A DNA stretch of 64,000 nucleotides from Cubamyces lactineus (Eukaryota; Basidiomycota; Agaricomycetes; Polyporales; Polyporaceae): the NCBI GenBank assembly GCA_022376465.1, contig JACDTU010000001.1:2418001-2482000 (forward strand), read 5' to 3'. The translations under genes and the position numbers were made by a program. The notes beneath the pieces were generated by a model that saw only the letters and a list, made by a program, of their open reading frames with translations, did no database searches and had not been told where the DNA came from. This document shows, piece by piece, positions 24,210-34,626 of the stretch. Each line of letters opens with the position of its first letter. Position 1 is the first letter of the stretch.

Positions 24210-24569
24210 ATGCAGTTCAACCTCGCCTCCTTCACCATCGCCGCCATAGCTGCTGCCTACGCCCTCCCGACCGCACTCGCCACCGCGTGTTACAACGCCG
24301 GGGGCTGCCAACAGTGCGAGACCGAGACGAGCATGTACGACGCTCGTCAGTCCTTCTGCGGCAGCAACGACTGGCAGAGTAGCCACTCCATCGGCTGGGG
24401 CTGGGGTCGCGTCACTCTGGACGGGTCGTTCGCGACATCGCAGGAGTGCTTCGACGGCTTCGACAGCATCATCCAGACGTGCTACGGGAAGAAGGACGGA
24501 GGGATTTACACGTACGAGTACAACGGGCACAATGCGCGCCTCGATGTCAACTTTTGCGATTGCGAGTAA
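24210..24569 (+). CDS. small secreted 8-cysteine protein, copy 1
   Basis: 119-residue single-exon protein with a signal peptide (M-Q-F-N-L-A-S-F-T-I-A-A-I-A-A-A, likely cut near A-L-A-T-A). The mature part of about 94 residues has eight cysteines: C-Y, G-C-Q-Q-C, S-F-C-G-S-N-D-W, Q-E-C-F-D-G-F, T-C-Y-G and F-C-D-C-E at the end. Eight cysteines suggest four disulfides in an extracellular protein. The tail pattern (E-C-x-D-G-F-x-x-I-I-x-x-C ... D-G-G-I-Y-T-Y) reminds me of the fungal Y3-like glycan-binding family, but this is a weak impression. A strong TATA box and a 5'-UTR intron suggest high or regulated expression. Function unknown; paralog at 25841. Gene prediction itself is secure because both copies keep all cysteines. 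Confidence 0.85.
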   Translation: MQFNLASFTIAAIAAAYALPTALATACYNAGGCQQCETETSMYDARQSFCGSNDWQSSHSIGWGWGRVTLDGSFATSQECFDGFDSIIQTCYGKKDGGIYTYEYNGHNARLDVNFCDCE

Positions 24570-25661
24570 GCGACCGTGGTAATAGCTCGAGGACTTTCAG
24601 CGGGGTAGCGGTGGGACGATGGGCGGACGGGGTCGAGTGTATGGAGAGGGTTTAAGCTGTCAACCTTTCGTGGTATCGTGTTTTGTTTTGGCGTTCAACC
24701 GCCTACAATGTGGACAGTGTGCACCTTCCCTTCGGCGAGCATGATGCGCAGGAGTATTTGTCACGGCTACCAGGAGTCATTCTGCATATTATGTGAGTAG
24801 GGTGTTCTGCAGTAACACCCGCGCAGTGATCAAACAGCGCTCTGTCATGAACGGCAACCATGGGCAAAATATACCAAAACCAAAAATATGGAACATGTCA
24901 TCCGTTCACTGTATGAGTACGGAGGTGGATGTGTTGAGATGCTCACCATTCTGTCCTTCCGCCCGGAACCAATGCAGTAGCGCAAAAGACTACACGGGGA
25001 CAACAGCCATCGGTGATGGCTCTACTGCCACACGAGGGCTGGCAGCTTGTGCTGTTTTTCATCGTGTTCCTCAAGCTCATCGTATGCCACACGCGAGAGG
25101 CGCATCCCAAGTGGCGGCAGCTTTCAGCGACGAAGAGTCTTTCAGCTACCCAGCTCTGGCCAGGCGTGCCCTAGAGCGTCGTCTCGCAAGACTGGATCTT
25201 GACGAATACCCGCATGTCCTACTGTTCGTAGACGAAACGGCCGGCTCGATGCCGTCGGTCGTCCACAAGCTACCGTCTGAAGTTTGTCATTCTGTTTGTC
25301 AGGCGTGCCTCCAGAGCCTATTCTCTCGGAGCACGCAAAGCTCCTGGATGCGCTACTCACATTCCCGCCTACGCCGTGTGGGTGCCGTCATCTTTATAGA
25401 TTCATGGACCTACGTACGTTGACGCCCGATGATGATCTCAAGCGATTGGCAGCGTGTGTACTGCGGTGTGTTAAAATGAAATGGCGGGGGCCGTTGGTAG
25501 AAGATCAAATACGCGCATTGTTGAAATTACGGCGCTTTGCAGGCGAGATGGGAGTCGTCGAGCCATGTGCCCTGTCGAGGGCTGAGAGAAATACCGAAAT
25601 TGGTGCTAAGGCCGACAACTTTGAGTTGCAGTGTTGTCACGCGCTTGTAGCTCCATAGAGG
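24570..25661. other. 1.1 kb between the two secreted-protein paralogs
   Basis: Holds a 209-codon plus frame (24793-25422) overlapping a 124-codon one in another frame (25284-25658). Fragments such as D-L-D-E-Y-P-H-V-L-L-F-V-D-E-T and L-T-P-D-D-D-L-K-R-L-A-A-C look protein-like, yet joining the frames would need a 21-nt intron, which is too short. It may be a decayed gene; I do not name it. Confidence 0.3.
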
Positions 25662-25669
25662 TATATAAG
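25662..25669 (+). promoter_or_regulatory. TATA box of small secreted protein 2
   Basis: TATATAAG, followed about 110 bases later by a likely 5'-UTR intron (25772-25831, GTATGT...CTTAG) and the ATG at 25841, closely matching the spacing at copy 1. Confidence 0.65.
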
Positions 25670-25840
25670 GGTGCAAGTTGCGCTTTTGCTCTCCAGTCGT
25701 CAGCTCTACAGCTCCAAGCAGTCAGCAGACAACTACCTCACCGTTCACAACTTGAACTCACCTCTCCTCTAGTATGTCGCCCAAAACCAGAAGTTCAGTG
25801 TCGGGCTCAATACTGACTCTTCCGTGCTTAGCTTCTCATC

Positions 25841-26176
25841 ATGCAGTTCAAGTTGGCCATCATCGCCGCCGTCGTTGCCGCTTTCGCGCCCACCGCGCTC
25901 GCTGCCAACTGCTACGACGCGTCGGGCTGCCAGCAGTGCGAGTCCGAGACCAGCATGTACGATGCCCGCCAGGCCTTCTGCGGCAGCAACGACTGGCAGG
26001 GCTCCTCCTCGATGTCGTGGGGCTATGCCTCCGTCACCCTCGAGGGCGCGTTCCAGACCCAGCAGCAATGCTACGACGGGTTCGCGAACATCATCGAAGA
26101 CTGCTACGGTCGCGAGGATGGTGGAATCTACACTTACTACGGTCGCCTCGACGTCGACTTCTGCGACTGCGAGTAG
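25841..26176 (+). CDS. small secreted 8-cysteine protein, copy 2
   Basis: 111-residue single-exon paralog of the protein at 24210. Signal peptide M-Q-F-K-L-A-I-I-A-A-V-V-A-A-F with likely cleavage after A-L-A-A. All eight cysteines and the blocks E-T-S-M-Y-D-A-R-Q, F-C-G-S-N-D-W-Q, D-G-G-I-Y-T-Y, R-L-D-V and F-C-D-C-E are shared; the copy lacks a four-residue insertion (E-Y-N-G-H-N region) before R-L-D-V. About two thirds of mature residues look identical by eye. Same strand, 1.3 kb apart, so a tandem duplication. Function unknown. Confidence 0.87.
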   Translation: MQFKLAIIAAVVAAFAPTALAANCYDASGCQQCESETSMYDARQAFCGSNDWQGSSSMSWGYASVTLEGAFQTQQQCYDGFANIIEDCYGREDGGIYTYYGRLDVDFCDCE

Positions 26177-27525
26177 ACAAGGCGGCCCGCTGAAGCATCT
26201 TCAAGAGGATCGGATTGGCCAAGTTATCGACGTGCGGGCGGTGGAATAGTGACGCGGCGGGAGGTAGTCTGGTAGAGTAGGGGTAGGAAGGGTCGTACCG
26301 TCGCCGTCTGTTGATCTGGTGTTTCGGAACTGTGCAAGGAATGTTTGTATCGTGCATGCGTCGAGATTTGAGGTTTGCGAAACGTGCTCTAGAACACTGA
26401 GGCTAAGAGATAGGTGTCCGTGTACTGAATATGTTGCCGTACGTGTTCAAGACGGGCTCGTGCTTGCTAGATTGCCATGGCACACCCCATGAGTAATTTC
26501 GTCCCTCGCGTCGAGATGCGCATCTTAGATTTGTTCATTCCTAGAGTGTCATAACCGCCAACTATTAGTTACAAGAGACGCGTAGAAGTAGTGCACTTGA
26601 TGTAAGCGGCAGTCCTTTCCAGTTCGCTTGGAAAGTAAATACATGCATGACTTACCTCCCCGTAAACGGCGTCTGCAAGATGGTGACGATCGAGACTGGG
26701 ATTCCCCCGAGAGACCCCGTGTACCAAAGCACGCGTACTGACGCAGCGTGAACGAAACACCATGCGTCAGCGTGCCCTCGCCATCTGGCGTGATGCGACA
26801 CTGACAAGGTTCAGAGTTTGGATCTATGATTGATCATTAGTCGACTGAACAGCAATGTACAAATGGTTTGTGGAGTCGAAAGATTGGAGACGGGCCCCAA
26901 TGCAGTATGTTCATACACGGGACTGCTTCTGGCGCTGCCGAGAGCAAGGACGGGCATATGAGCGTAGGTCGTGTAGTCATCGTTCGAGATGATGTACCAC
27001 CGCGCAGCCACGATCTAGCTGCGCACAACTGGTGGGAGGGCCGAATTGTCAGTGGTCAGGCAAGGATGTCTCAGTGTCGCCGTCGGTATGGTACCTGCGG
27101 CGAGTGATCGAAGGAGTGTACGTGACCATGGTGGGGTAGTTGTGAGCTTGTGCAATTGTACTCCAACAATAAACCGCCTGTAATAGTTGAATATGCATGT
27201 CAGCGTACAGTATCGCGATGTCGAGTCGCTGTATGGAGTGGAATGGTTCAGATGATGACTTGGATTGAACGCACTCAACATACTTCAACGTCAATCCCCC
27301 TATGGGCCTGTTTTAGGCATAAGTTTCAAGATTCATCATCCAGCTTGTCGTGCTTCTGGTCCTTCAGCATACTAGCTTGCGAAGCGATTTCAAACACTCC
27401 AGCGACCTTTTTGAGATTTGAACTAACTGGTGTTGTTGTCGTAGCCAGCGGGATGGGCGTCTAATGAGGTTCCGCCGAATCAGTATCGTGACCGGCAACG
27501 GTCACAGTAAGTTCGATCGCCGCAC
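26177..27525. other. gene-poor region
   Basis: Downstream of the secreted-protein pair. Only short overlapping frames, none with a motif. No RNA gene or repeat recognised until the trinucleotide repeat at 27526. Confidence 0.4.
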
Positions 27526-27546
27526 AGTAGTAGTAGTAGTAGTAGT
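27526..27546. repeat. (AGT)7 microsatellite
   Basis: Seven perfect tandem copies of the trinucleotide AGT. Confidence 0.9.
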
Positions 27547-28126
27547 ATTTCAAAGGAGGGCAGGCGTACTCTCCACAGCACTAGTCAATACGGTACATCC
27601 CGAGCGCCAGCTACTTCCGCCGTTCTCCTCGCGGACACACACTTAAATGGGATCGAGCTGTATAGTGTACTCCCGACCGGTCACTACTTGATGATGGCCT
27701 ACACGCTTACTGTGCTATTCGTTGTCTGAAATCCCTTGGCCTTTATCCCCGGGTGGAGACAGGCAGGCGCCTTTTAGTAGGCATTACCCGTGTTAAAACC
27801 TGGGAAAAAATTGAGAAAAAAACCCAGGGGTGAGCCCGCACTCCCGCGCAGACCCACATAACTCACACGGGCCCAGGGAGACATCTCTTAGCTGTTCAGT
27901 CTATGTACGCTTGATCACTGTTCGTGTGGTAGGTGCACTCAGGCTTACGTGCCGGCTGCCAAACCTCATGGGAAAAAATCAGCCGGGCGGGTCACTGCAC
28001 AGTTCCCTGTACCCACCCACGTGGACGGCGTGACCCTCACCCACCCGAGCACCCAGAGTTCACCCAGCTGTCTCGCCATCCCATGTGTACCCAGAATGGG
28101 TGTGGAGTATTTAAACAACAATGCAA
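27547..28126. other. region 3' of the LINE reading frame, probable LINE 3' UTR
   Basis: The LINE is on the minus strand, so its 3' UTR should lie here. From about 27830 the sequence is rich in CACCCA/CCCAGG-like words. A-rich sequence bracketed by CCTGGG (27799-27804) and CCCAGG (27823-27828) marks a composition change that could be the junction. No poly-A tail or clear target duplication was found. Confidence 0.35.
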
Positions 28127-29938
28127 TTACAAAGACAGGACTTGCCCAGCCAGCGCTTGGAGCTGCTCCTCGCTGGTGATGTGTAGGACAGGTACATCGG
28201 CGCAGCGCTGAAACGACACACTAACAAAGTCAGCCACCAGGTGCACAGTCGCCTTATCCATGAGCGCCCGCCCAAAGTACTCCCAGTTGCCCATCCGCCG
28301 CCGGGCATGGATCCAGTCGGGTTTCAGCACCAGGATGTCGTTATGTAACGCGGTGCGCGCCGTCTCCAGGACGGGATCCGGGCAGCAGAAGAGCATGTGC
28401 TCCTCATCCTCGACAATGCCGACATGCCGGCAGAGGCGGCAGAGGCGCCACTCGCGCGGTACGTCGTGTCTGCGAAGACTGTCGATGGCGTATGGCAGTG
28501 TACCGGCAAGGAGGCGCGCGACAGCTCGACGACGGTCCGCGTGGAGGAGGTGGAGGTATGGCTTGAGCGAGTACAGAAGTTTCGGGGTCAGCGCAGCGCG
28601 CGGCAGGGCAGCGAGGCCCGCAAAGCGCCACACGCAGAGAGTGCGTGACGTGCGGACATGGTCTACGGTATATTGGCACAGCGAGCCAGCGAGCGCTGAC
28701 AGTGCAGTATCCAGTGCGTTCGTGGTGAGAGGCGCTGTTACATCCAGCGTCACCGCATGGGGGAGTGCTCGGAGTGCGTGCTTGAGGTCTGTGAGCCACG
28801 TAGGGGTTCCTGCCTGGGCCATTGCTATCGAGGCCAGCAGCGCAGCTCTGGGTACCAGTGCGGGCCCAGTCAGTAAGTATCGTAGGAACTTCAGTGCGAG
28901 GTGGCACCGGCGGTATCGTAAGGGCCACAGGCCAAGGTCCAGGAGTGGCGTGAGGATAGAGGAGCGACTCGGGAGCTGCAAGATTCGGCGGGCAAAGGTG
29001 AGTTGGGCCTGCTCTAAAGGTTGCAACGAGGCAGCATCGACGTCGAGGTCAACGGTGCAAGCGGACACCAGATGTGGGTCCACGCGCGCCATATACAGTG
29101 CACGCGCGACCTCCGGCGGGATACGTCCGACATAGGACTCAAGGCCCAGGGTAGCATTGGCGACGCGACGGGCTTTCATGGCTTGGTTCTTGCGATGCGC
29201 GCTGAAGATATTGCGGGTCGTAGAGGTCAGGGTGACGCCAACATAGGTTGTTGAGTCAACTAGCTGTAGGGGTGTGTGTCGCAGGGATAGTCGTGGGTGC
29301 ACGGAGGGTAGTGGGCCAAAAGCCATCAGGAAGCTCTTCGCGACGTTGATATTGAGCCCATTACGTTCGCACCAGTCTAGCAGGGCATCGAGTTTTGCCT
29401 GTAGGCCCTCACACGATAATGCGAGCAGTATGACGTCATCTGCCTGGGCGAGGTAGGGGATGTGGACCCCGGCCAGCCAGACGTCGTCGGCATGTGGAGG
29501 GAAGTGGAGGTCGGCAAAGAAGAGATTCCACAGCACCGGGGAAGCAGGGTCGCCTATGAGGATACCTGCGAGTGCTCTGAAGAATCCGGAATACTCTCCA
29601 TTAAAGCGTACCACATACTGCATGCGCTCGTAAAGCATGCGCAGCCAGTCGATCAGGGGCCCGCTCGCCCCCCATCGGAGCAGCTTTGTCCACAGTGTTG
29701 CCTGGTCCACGTTAGGGAACGCGTTGGACACGTCCACATAGGCGACCCACAGGGTGCGGTCGGTCGCCCTGGCCTGTTCAATGGCGACACGAAGCGTGAA
29801 AACGTTGTTCTCCGTTCGGTGCTGCGCCCTGAAGCCGTTCTGTAGTGGAGGCAGGCGGTCCATCCCATCAGCCCATTCGCGTAGCCGGCGATCGATACGT
29901 TCTAGGCTGGTGTGGGCCCCCGGAATACTCAACTCCAT
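28127..29938 (-). mobile_element. 5'-truncated LINE-type (non-LTR) retrotransposon
   Basis: One long uninterrupted frame with reverse transcriptase but no endonuclease or gag-like region. The frame begins inside the RT finger region, so the insert is probably 5'-truncated, the usual result of target-primed reverse transcription. The left (3') boundary probably extends to about 27830. Not assigned to a named family. Confidence 0.8.
28127..29938 (-). CDS. LINE reverse transcriptase (partial, open frame of 603 codons)
   Basis: Reverse transcriptase that would copy element RNA at the target site. It starts just before L-R-E-W-A-D-G and L-P-P-L-Q-N-G-F-R. Motif A is V-A-Y-V-D-V-S-N-A-F-P, motif B region A-G-I-L-I-G-D-P-A-S-P-V-L-W-N, and motif C Q-A-D-D-V-I-L-L. 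The usual Y-A-D-D is therefore Q-A-D-D, a form I associate with agaricomycete LINEs. The thumb/connection region follows, and near the C-terminus there is a zinc-binding zf-RVT motif C-R-L-C ... E-E-H-M-L-F-C-C. No RNase H was seen. With 603 codons free of stops the insertion may be recent. The M at 29938 may not be a real start. Confidence 0.85.
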   Translation of the reverse strand: MELSIPGAHTSLERIDRRLREWADGMDRLPPLQNGFRAQHRTENNVFTLRVAIEQARATDRTLWVAYVDVSNAFPNVDQATLWTKLLRWGASGPLIDWLRMLYERMQYVVRFNGEYSGFFRALAGILIGDPASPVLWNLFFADLHFPPHADDVWLAGVHIPYLAQADDVILLALSCEGLQAKLDALLDWCERNGLNINVAKSFLMAFGPLPSVHPRLSLRHTPLQLVDSTTYVGVTLTSTTRNIFSAHRKNQAMKARRVANATLGLESYVGRIPPEVARALYMARVDPHLVSACTVDLDVDAASLQPLEQAQLTFARRILQLPSRSSILTPLLDLGLWPLRYRRCHLALKFLRYLLTGPALVPRAALLASIAMAQAGTPTWLTDLKHALRALPHAVTLDVTAPLTTNALDTALSALAGSLCQYTVDHVRTSRTLCVWRFAGLAALPRAALTPKLLYSLKPYLHLLHADRRRAVARLLAGTLPYAIDSLRRHDVPREWRLCRLCRHVGIVEDEEHMLFCCPDPVLETARTALHNDILVLKPDWIHARRRMGNWEYFGRALMDKATVHLVADFVSVSFQRCADVPVLHITSEEQLQALAGQVLSL

Positions 29939-30302
29939 ACGTTGTACGGTGAGACCGGTCGGTCAACATACATATATTGAATTGACTTCAAGGGCAAGAG
30001 ACAGGAGACAACCACTCAACCACCTAAACGTCACCTACTCAGTAGTTGACAGCGCAGGCGTCACGCCCAGGCTGCGCACGAAAACTGAAAGGAAACATCC
30101 CGGCCAGAGGCGACGGGCAAACGCAACGATACAAGTACAACATATCAACGAGAAGGCGAAAAAGTCCATCGAGAAGAAGACAGCTCGCGCAAAACAGATA
30201 TCAAACCGCACGACCGACTGTCCGTTCGTCATACGCGGGCGACGTCTCAAGAGCCCTGCCCCACCGGCAACGGGTCGCCACGCCGCGGAGCCAAGCGCGA
30301 GC
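29939..30302. other. intergenic flank between LINE and ferritin-like gene
   Basis: 364 bases with no recognised gene. A GACCGGTC word at about 29952 also occurs at about 27677 on the other side of the LINE, but it is short and self-complementary, so it is not firm evidence of a target duplication. Confidence 0.4.
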
Positions 30303-31411
30303 TTAAGTCGACGCCTCGGGGCGCGCGCTGGAGTCGAACGGGAAGTTAACGACCGCGAAGCCAGTGACAAAGTTATCGCGGTCGGGGTGGTCCTTGCTCG
30401 AGACGACGCCGACGTAGACGGTGCCGCTCAGGCCGTGCGGGACCGTGGTCTTGCCATCCGTGATCTCCGTGTACGTCTCGCTGACGCCGTCGAGCCAGAC
30501 AGCGTAAAGGGGGCTCTTTGCGCTCTTGAGCGTGACCGTGAGGGTGATCGTACCGCCCGGGGTCGGGGTCGAGTCCGAGACCTTCAAGCCGGGGAGAGTG
30601 ACCAGGGGCAGGTCCGGGTTCGAGTCGGGGCAGTCGTTGATGTAATTGCCTGCATGATGTATATGTCAGCACTCGACGGCTGAAAGTGGTCGAAGAAGGT
30701 ACGTACGGATGAGAGACCAGGCGGCGCTAGGCGGGAGAGGCGTCTCCAGGGCGCCATCCCAAGGCTGCTTCTTGAGGACCGAGGACGTGATCCACCCAGC
30801 CTGACGAGACTCCGTAGCGGCGATTGCCTGATGATAAAAACCGTCAGCCTATGCTATATGCAACGAGGTGAGCTGCTTCTTACCGCTCCGACGTTGAGGA
30901 GGCTGGTATCGTTGATGTGGCGGGCGAGGCCGAGGTAAGTGCTAGCGCCAATGGTCTCGATCTTGCCGGCGAGGTTGACGAACGACTTAACGTCGGTGTA
31001 TCCGCTGCAGCAATCATGCCCCGTCAGCGTACGATGGGTGAGACACATCAGCGAAGACTTACAAATCATACGTGCAAGCAGCGGGGGCATCACCGCCAAG
31101 CTCGCTCTTGAGGAGGGCGACGTGCTTTGCCTCGTTGTCCGCGATTTGCTGGAAGCGGCCGCGGACCCAAGAAGGGTAGCCGGCGCTCACGAAGTCGCTC
31201 GTGGAGTACTTGGAGAGACCGCTGGAGAAAAGGGCGTTCTCGAGGTTCTCGAGCGTCAGGGCGAACTGCATGAGACCCTTGTCTGTGGCGCCCTTGCGTC
31301 AATGCATATGGTCGTGGTATTAAATGATGCAAACATACCGTTGAAGACAGGTGCAGCGATGACGGTGCTGGCAGCACCGACGACAGCAACGAGCAGAGCC
31401 TTTGGGAACAT
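30303..31411 (-). CDS. secreted ferritin-like domain protein (Rds1-like)
   Basis: Extracellular protein of the ferritin-like (Ferritin_2) group, several members of which are stress- or sporulation-linked in fungi (for example Rds1); substrate unknown. The first exon starts M-F-P-K-A-L-L-V-A-V-V-G-A-A, a clear signal peptide ending V-I-A-A-P. The helical bundle part reads F-A-L-T-L-E-N-L-E-N-A-L-F, I-A-D-N-E-A-K-H-V-A-L-L (E-x-x-H metal-ligand style), Y-T-D-V-K-S-F-V, L-A-G-K-I-E-T-I-G-A-S-T-Y-L-G and A-A-T-E-S-R-Q-A-G-W (second E-x-x-Q type site). A C-terminal beta-rich part of about 100 residues (P-G-G-T-I-T-L-T-V-T) ends at 30303. Exons join across short introns. Tandem TATA sequences lie about 80-100 bases upstream. 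Confidence 0.85.
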
Positions 31412-31501
31412 GGCGGTTGTGCGAAGTTGAGAAGTGATGAGTGTGGGTGGTTCGTGAGTGCTCTTTCGAAACGTCACGACGAATATGCTATATATGTAGG
31501 G

Positions 31502-31509
31502 TATATATA
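31502..31509 (-). promoter_or_regulatory. TATA box of the ferritin-like gene
   Basis: TATATATA-type sequence upstream of the ATG at 31411, with a second one at about 31489-31496. Both lie at a normal core-promoter distance on the minus strand. Confidence 0.55.
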
Positions 31510-33146
31510 CCTCTCTGAAGGACGGTTGTCGGGTCTCGGCATGGTCGCGGTTCGGCGTAAGTTGAGCGTAGGCCCCAAGAACGAGCAGACGCCCGAGGCC
31601 AGATACGGAATGCAAAGGGTGCGGATGGACCAGAAGCGGGAATGATCGTCTGAGCTCAGGCCATTTCCGCCCACGTCATTGCATCGGAATCTAGAAAGCC
31701 GAGCGAGCGAGTGTACCTCCGCTTTGCATCCCACCCAGATACGCACAGCTGAGCAGCTGGGCGCGTGAAAATGAGAGTGCGTCCAGGGATGTTGCAGAAT
31801 GAATTCCGTAAACACCTCTCCGTGTCTCTGGATTGGACTCGTCATACAAGGTTACACTCGCGTTCCCACGCCGCGAGCCTTAGCTTCGTGGCGTATGAAC
31901 GCAGCCTGCATCGCAACTCCGAGCGCGTAGTACCCACCATCCCGACCTATTCGGATTCGGACCAGAGCGTCGAGAAACGTCGGTGACGTCTCGAACGACC
32001 ATTTCGTTCCACGGCACGGCCCTCGGCAGTGCGAGCACACGACCGACACCGAGCATCGCTCAATTTGCTTCCGCCGGCGCCAAGGCACGGTGTCCTGTGA
32101 GCAGCAGAGATATTGTTCTGTGGCCTCGAGCTGCGCGCAGGTGGCCCTCGCAGGAATGGTGCCTTGGAGCGCTGGTGCATCGCTCTCGCTCGGCGGACGT
32201 TCCTCCCCCTCACGCGTACCTCGTAGGCACACATAGCGCACGAAGGAGCCACTCAGGGCCATATGCAAGTGGAGAAGGGACCAGAGGTTCGTAGGAATAC
32301 ACAGGCTCCGCAGACAGACAATAACTGAGCAGTTTCGAGTTGAGGATGGGTGTCGCGTCCGTGGCCAGTCCAAGATAGAATGCAACGGCACTAGGCTAGA
32401 TGCCAGCGGCTGTCATAGTGTGCGCTTGGCGGTGCTAGCACTGCATATAGGTATGAGGCTGTGATGCGGACTTAGCAGTGTTGTCTATCTCTACACCCTC
32501 AGCCACACGACGAGAGAGGCACTCACGAGACCCGAGCTGTCAACCAAAGCCCAGTCACTTCGCCCCCCTTCCGCGTCCCCCATTTCATATGCCGATGCCG
32601 ACGCCGGGAGTGTCGGATCGAGCCTGTAGTCCGACTAAGCTTGACGTAACGCTTGCACTGCGAGCATTCCGCTGCACTAGGGGAACAGACACATTGGAGT
32701 GAACACTGGGGACCTCTGAGGCATGCCGTTATCGTCCATGGCGATGCTAGCTGCATTACCATTGCTGCTGTATAGTGCTTGGCGCGACTTCGACGTGTCA
32801 ATGATGAATACTTGTATGCGGACTTGGCCCTCTAGAACGAAAGCATCGGCCACAGAAGACCGCCCTTGTAATGCCTAAGGCCGTCTGCGAGTGTCAATAT
32901 CGCAACACCCCTGCACAAATCCTGTCATGTTCGCTGCTCGTCGGCTTTCCCCAAGAGAGATATCCCGACAAGCAGTGAGCATCACAAGACTCAAAGTTGG
33001 AACGCAGCGATAATGCGAATTGCGCAAGTGCGTCATGTTGCAAATCCCCCCGTCTTGCCGCAGGACTCGGAGTCCCGGGCTGCCAGGTACGGATGACCGG
33101 ACTGTAGCCTCAACAACATTAGACAAAGGTGATCAATCATTGCGAA
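31510..33146. other. gene-poor region
   Basis: About 1.6 kb with short overlapping frames. A 179-codon minus frame (31852-32391) has a cysteine cluster (C-C-S-Q ... E-R-C-S-V-S-V-V-C-S-H-C) that vaguely recalls a zinc finger, but the spacing fits no family I know. Nothing is called. Confidence 0.35.
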
Positions 33147-33163
33147 CCCCCCCCCCCCCCCCC
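33147..33163. repeat. homopolymer run of 17 C
   Basis: Seventeen consecutive cytosines, the longest homopolymer noticed. Prone to length error in sequencing. Confidence 0.95.
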
Positions 33164-33948
33164 GCTTGCGTATACGCGTGCACGGAGCCAGCGTTCGTTG
33201 AGTTCATGCGCGCAATGTCTCACTGCAAGGGCGTTAAGCGGTAAGTTCAAGAACGTTTTGCGCCTCTCATTCTCACCATGCATGCCATCAGCGGGCAACT
33301 GCGCGATTCATGTCGGGTCCGATGACTAGATGCGATGGAGCGTTCCGGAGTCGTTGATTGAGTCCGTCAATGGGAGTACCATGTTAGTCCAGCCCGATAT
33401 CAACGTCCCTGTCTCGCTCCACAGCCGCTCACAGGCTATGCTTGACCCCTGGACCATCGCTGATCAGTAGGACTGACGGGTGCGGAAAGGTGGAGCACAT
33501 GTGAGGTGATGAAGAAGCATGATTGAAAGGGCCAATTTGACGTAGTTCAAGTCAAGCGCCACGGTCAATCGGGAAGTGGCTTGGAGACTGTCACAAGATG
33601 CCACAAGAAAACCTGAACAGCAACATCTAGAGAGACGAAGAGGAGATAACTGGACTCTAACTAGCTATTGACGGCCGATGAATCCAACACAAATGACAGA
33701 CGCACCTTAAGCAGTCTTGCGGGACCGGTTGTCATGAGTCATGAGACCGTATCAGTGCAGGAAAAAAGCGGGAAAAATACAGGACATCCAGTTCAAGAGA
33801 CACGCGAGAAGAGTCTCGTCACCCATGGCATATAATTCAGGACATGATGGTGTAGTCGGGGCATGCGTCATGCGAGGACATGTGATGTACATGTAGCGGT
33901 TTTGCGAGCAGCACAACAGAGTAGAAGGGAGAAAGAAACCGAGACAGA
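33164..33948. other. intergenic 3' of eL27
   Basis: No gene recognised. Part nearest eL27 should be its 3' UTR. Confidence 0.4.
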
Positions 33949-34626
33949 TCAGAACTAGATTGCATATGAGTACATCAGCACATGAGAGCAGCCCCGAAAG
34001 ATATGATGTAGGACGCACGCGAAGGGGCTGGAAGAACCACTTGTTCTTCCCGCTCGTGTACCTGTCCTCCAGCAACTTCTTGATCTGCTTCTTCGAGTCC
34101 TCCCGCTGAGACACCTCCTTGAAGGTCTCCGAGCTGACAACACCCTTGAGGCCCTCCAGCTCAAGCGCGTAACGCGTAGGGAAAAGGTGGGAGTAGTTGA
34201 CAACCTATGATGTCCATCGGTCCTCCCCGTCAGCTCTTCGCCCATCCATACGGGCAAGTGGAGGGCGCGTTAATGCGGCAAGTACGCACCTTGATGAAAG
34301 GCTTGACCTTGCTCCGCTTCGCAACCTTCTTGGTGCCCATACGCTTCGTCACCTTGAGAGGGTAACGCTCGATGCCGGCAACGATAGCATGGGGGTATGG
34401 CCGCTCCTTGGTGCCCTCGTCCAATTGCTTGATGATGACGACCTTCTTACCCGCTTGGCGGCCTTGGAGGACGATAGCGACCTGCGTTGCATTCGCTTCA
34501 GCTAAGTATACTGACATAGTTTCGGGTTCACTATGATACGCACTTTGCCGGGCTTGTAGACTGCGGGACAACACTGTCAGCACCAAGACCTACGATGAGT
34601 ACGCAGGTATACGCACTTTTGGGCAT
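33949..34626 (-). CDS. RPL27: 60S ribosomal protein eL27
   Basis: Component of the cytosolic large ribosomal subunit. Five exons (34617-34626, 34544-34560, 34290-34481, 34019-34204, 33949-33954) give exactly 136 residues, the standard length. Sequence marks: [50 protein letters not shown] and [17 protein letters not shown]. The first two exons are only 10 and 17 nt, and the last is 6 nt (one Phe codon plus TGA), needed to give the conserved C-terminal Phe. A simple ORF caller would extend past this last intron and misannotate the end. Confidence 0.95.

Noticed and set aside
27676..29960. GACCGGTC on both sides of the LINE as a target duplication
   Set aside because: Eight bases, self-complementary, and not at clear element ends.
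31852..32391. Cys-containing minus frame resembling a MYND finger
   Set aside because: Cysteine spacing does not fit MYND or any other finger, and flanks show no coding signal.
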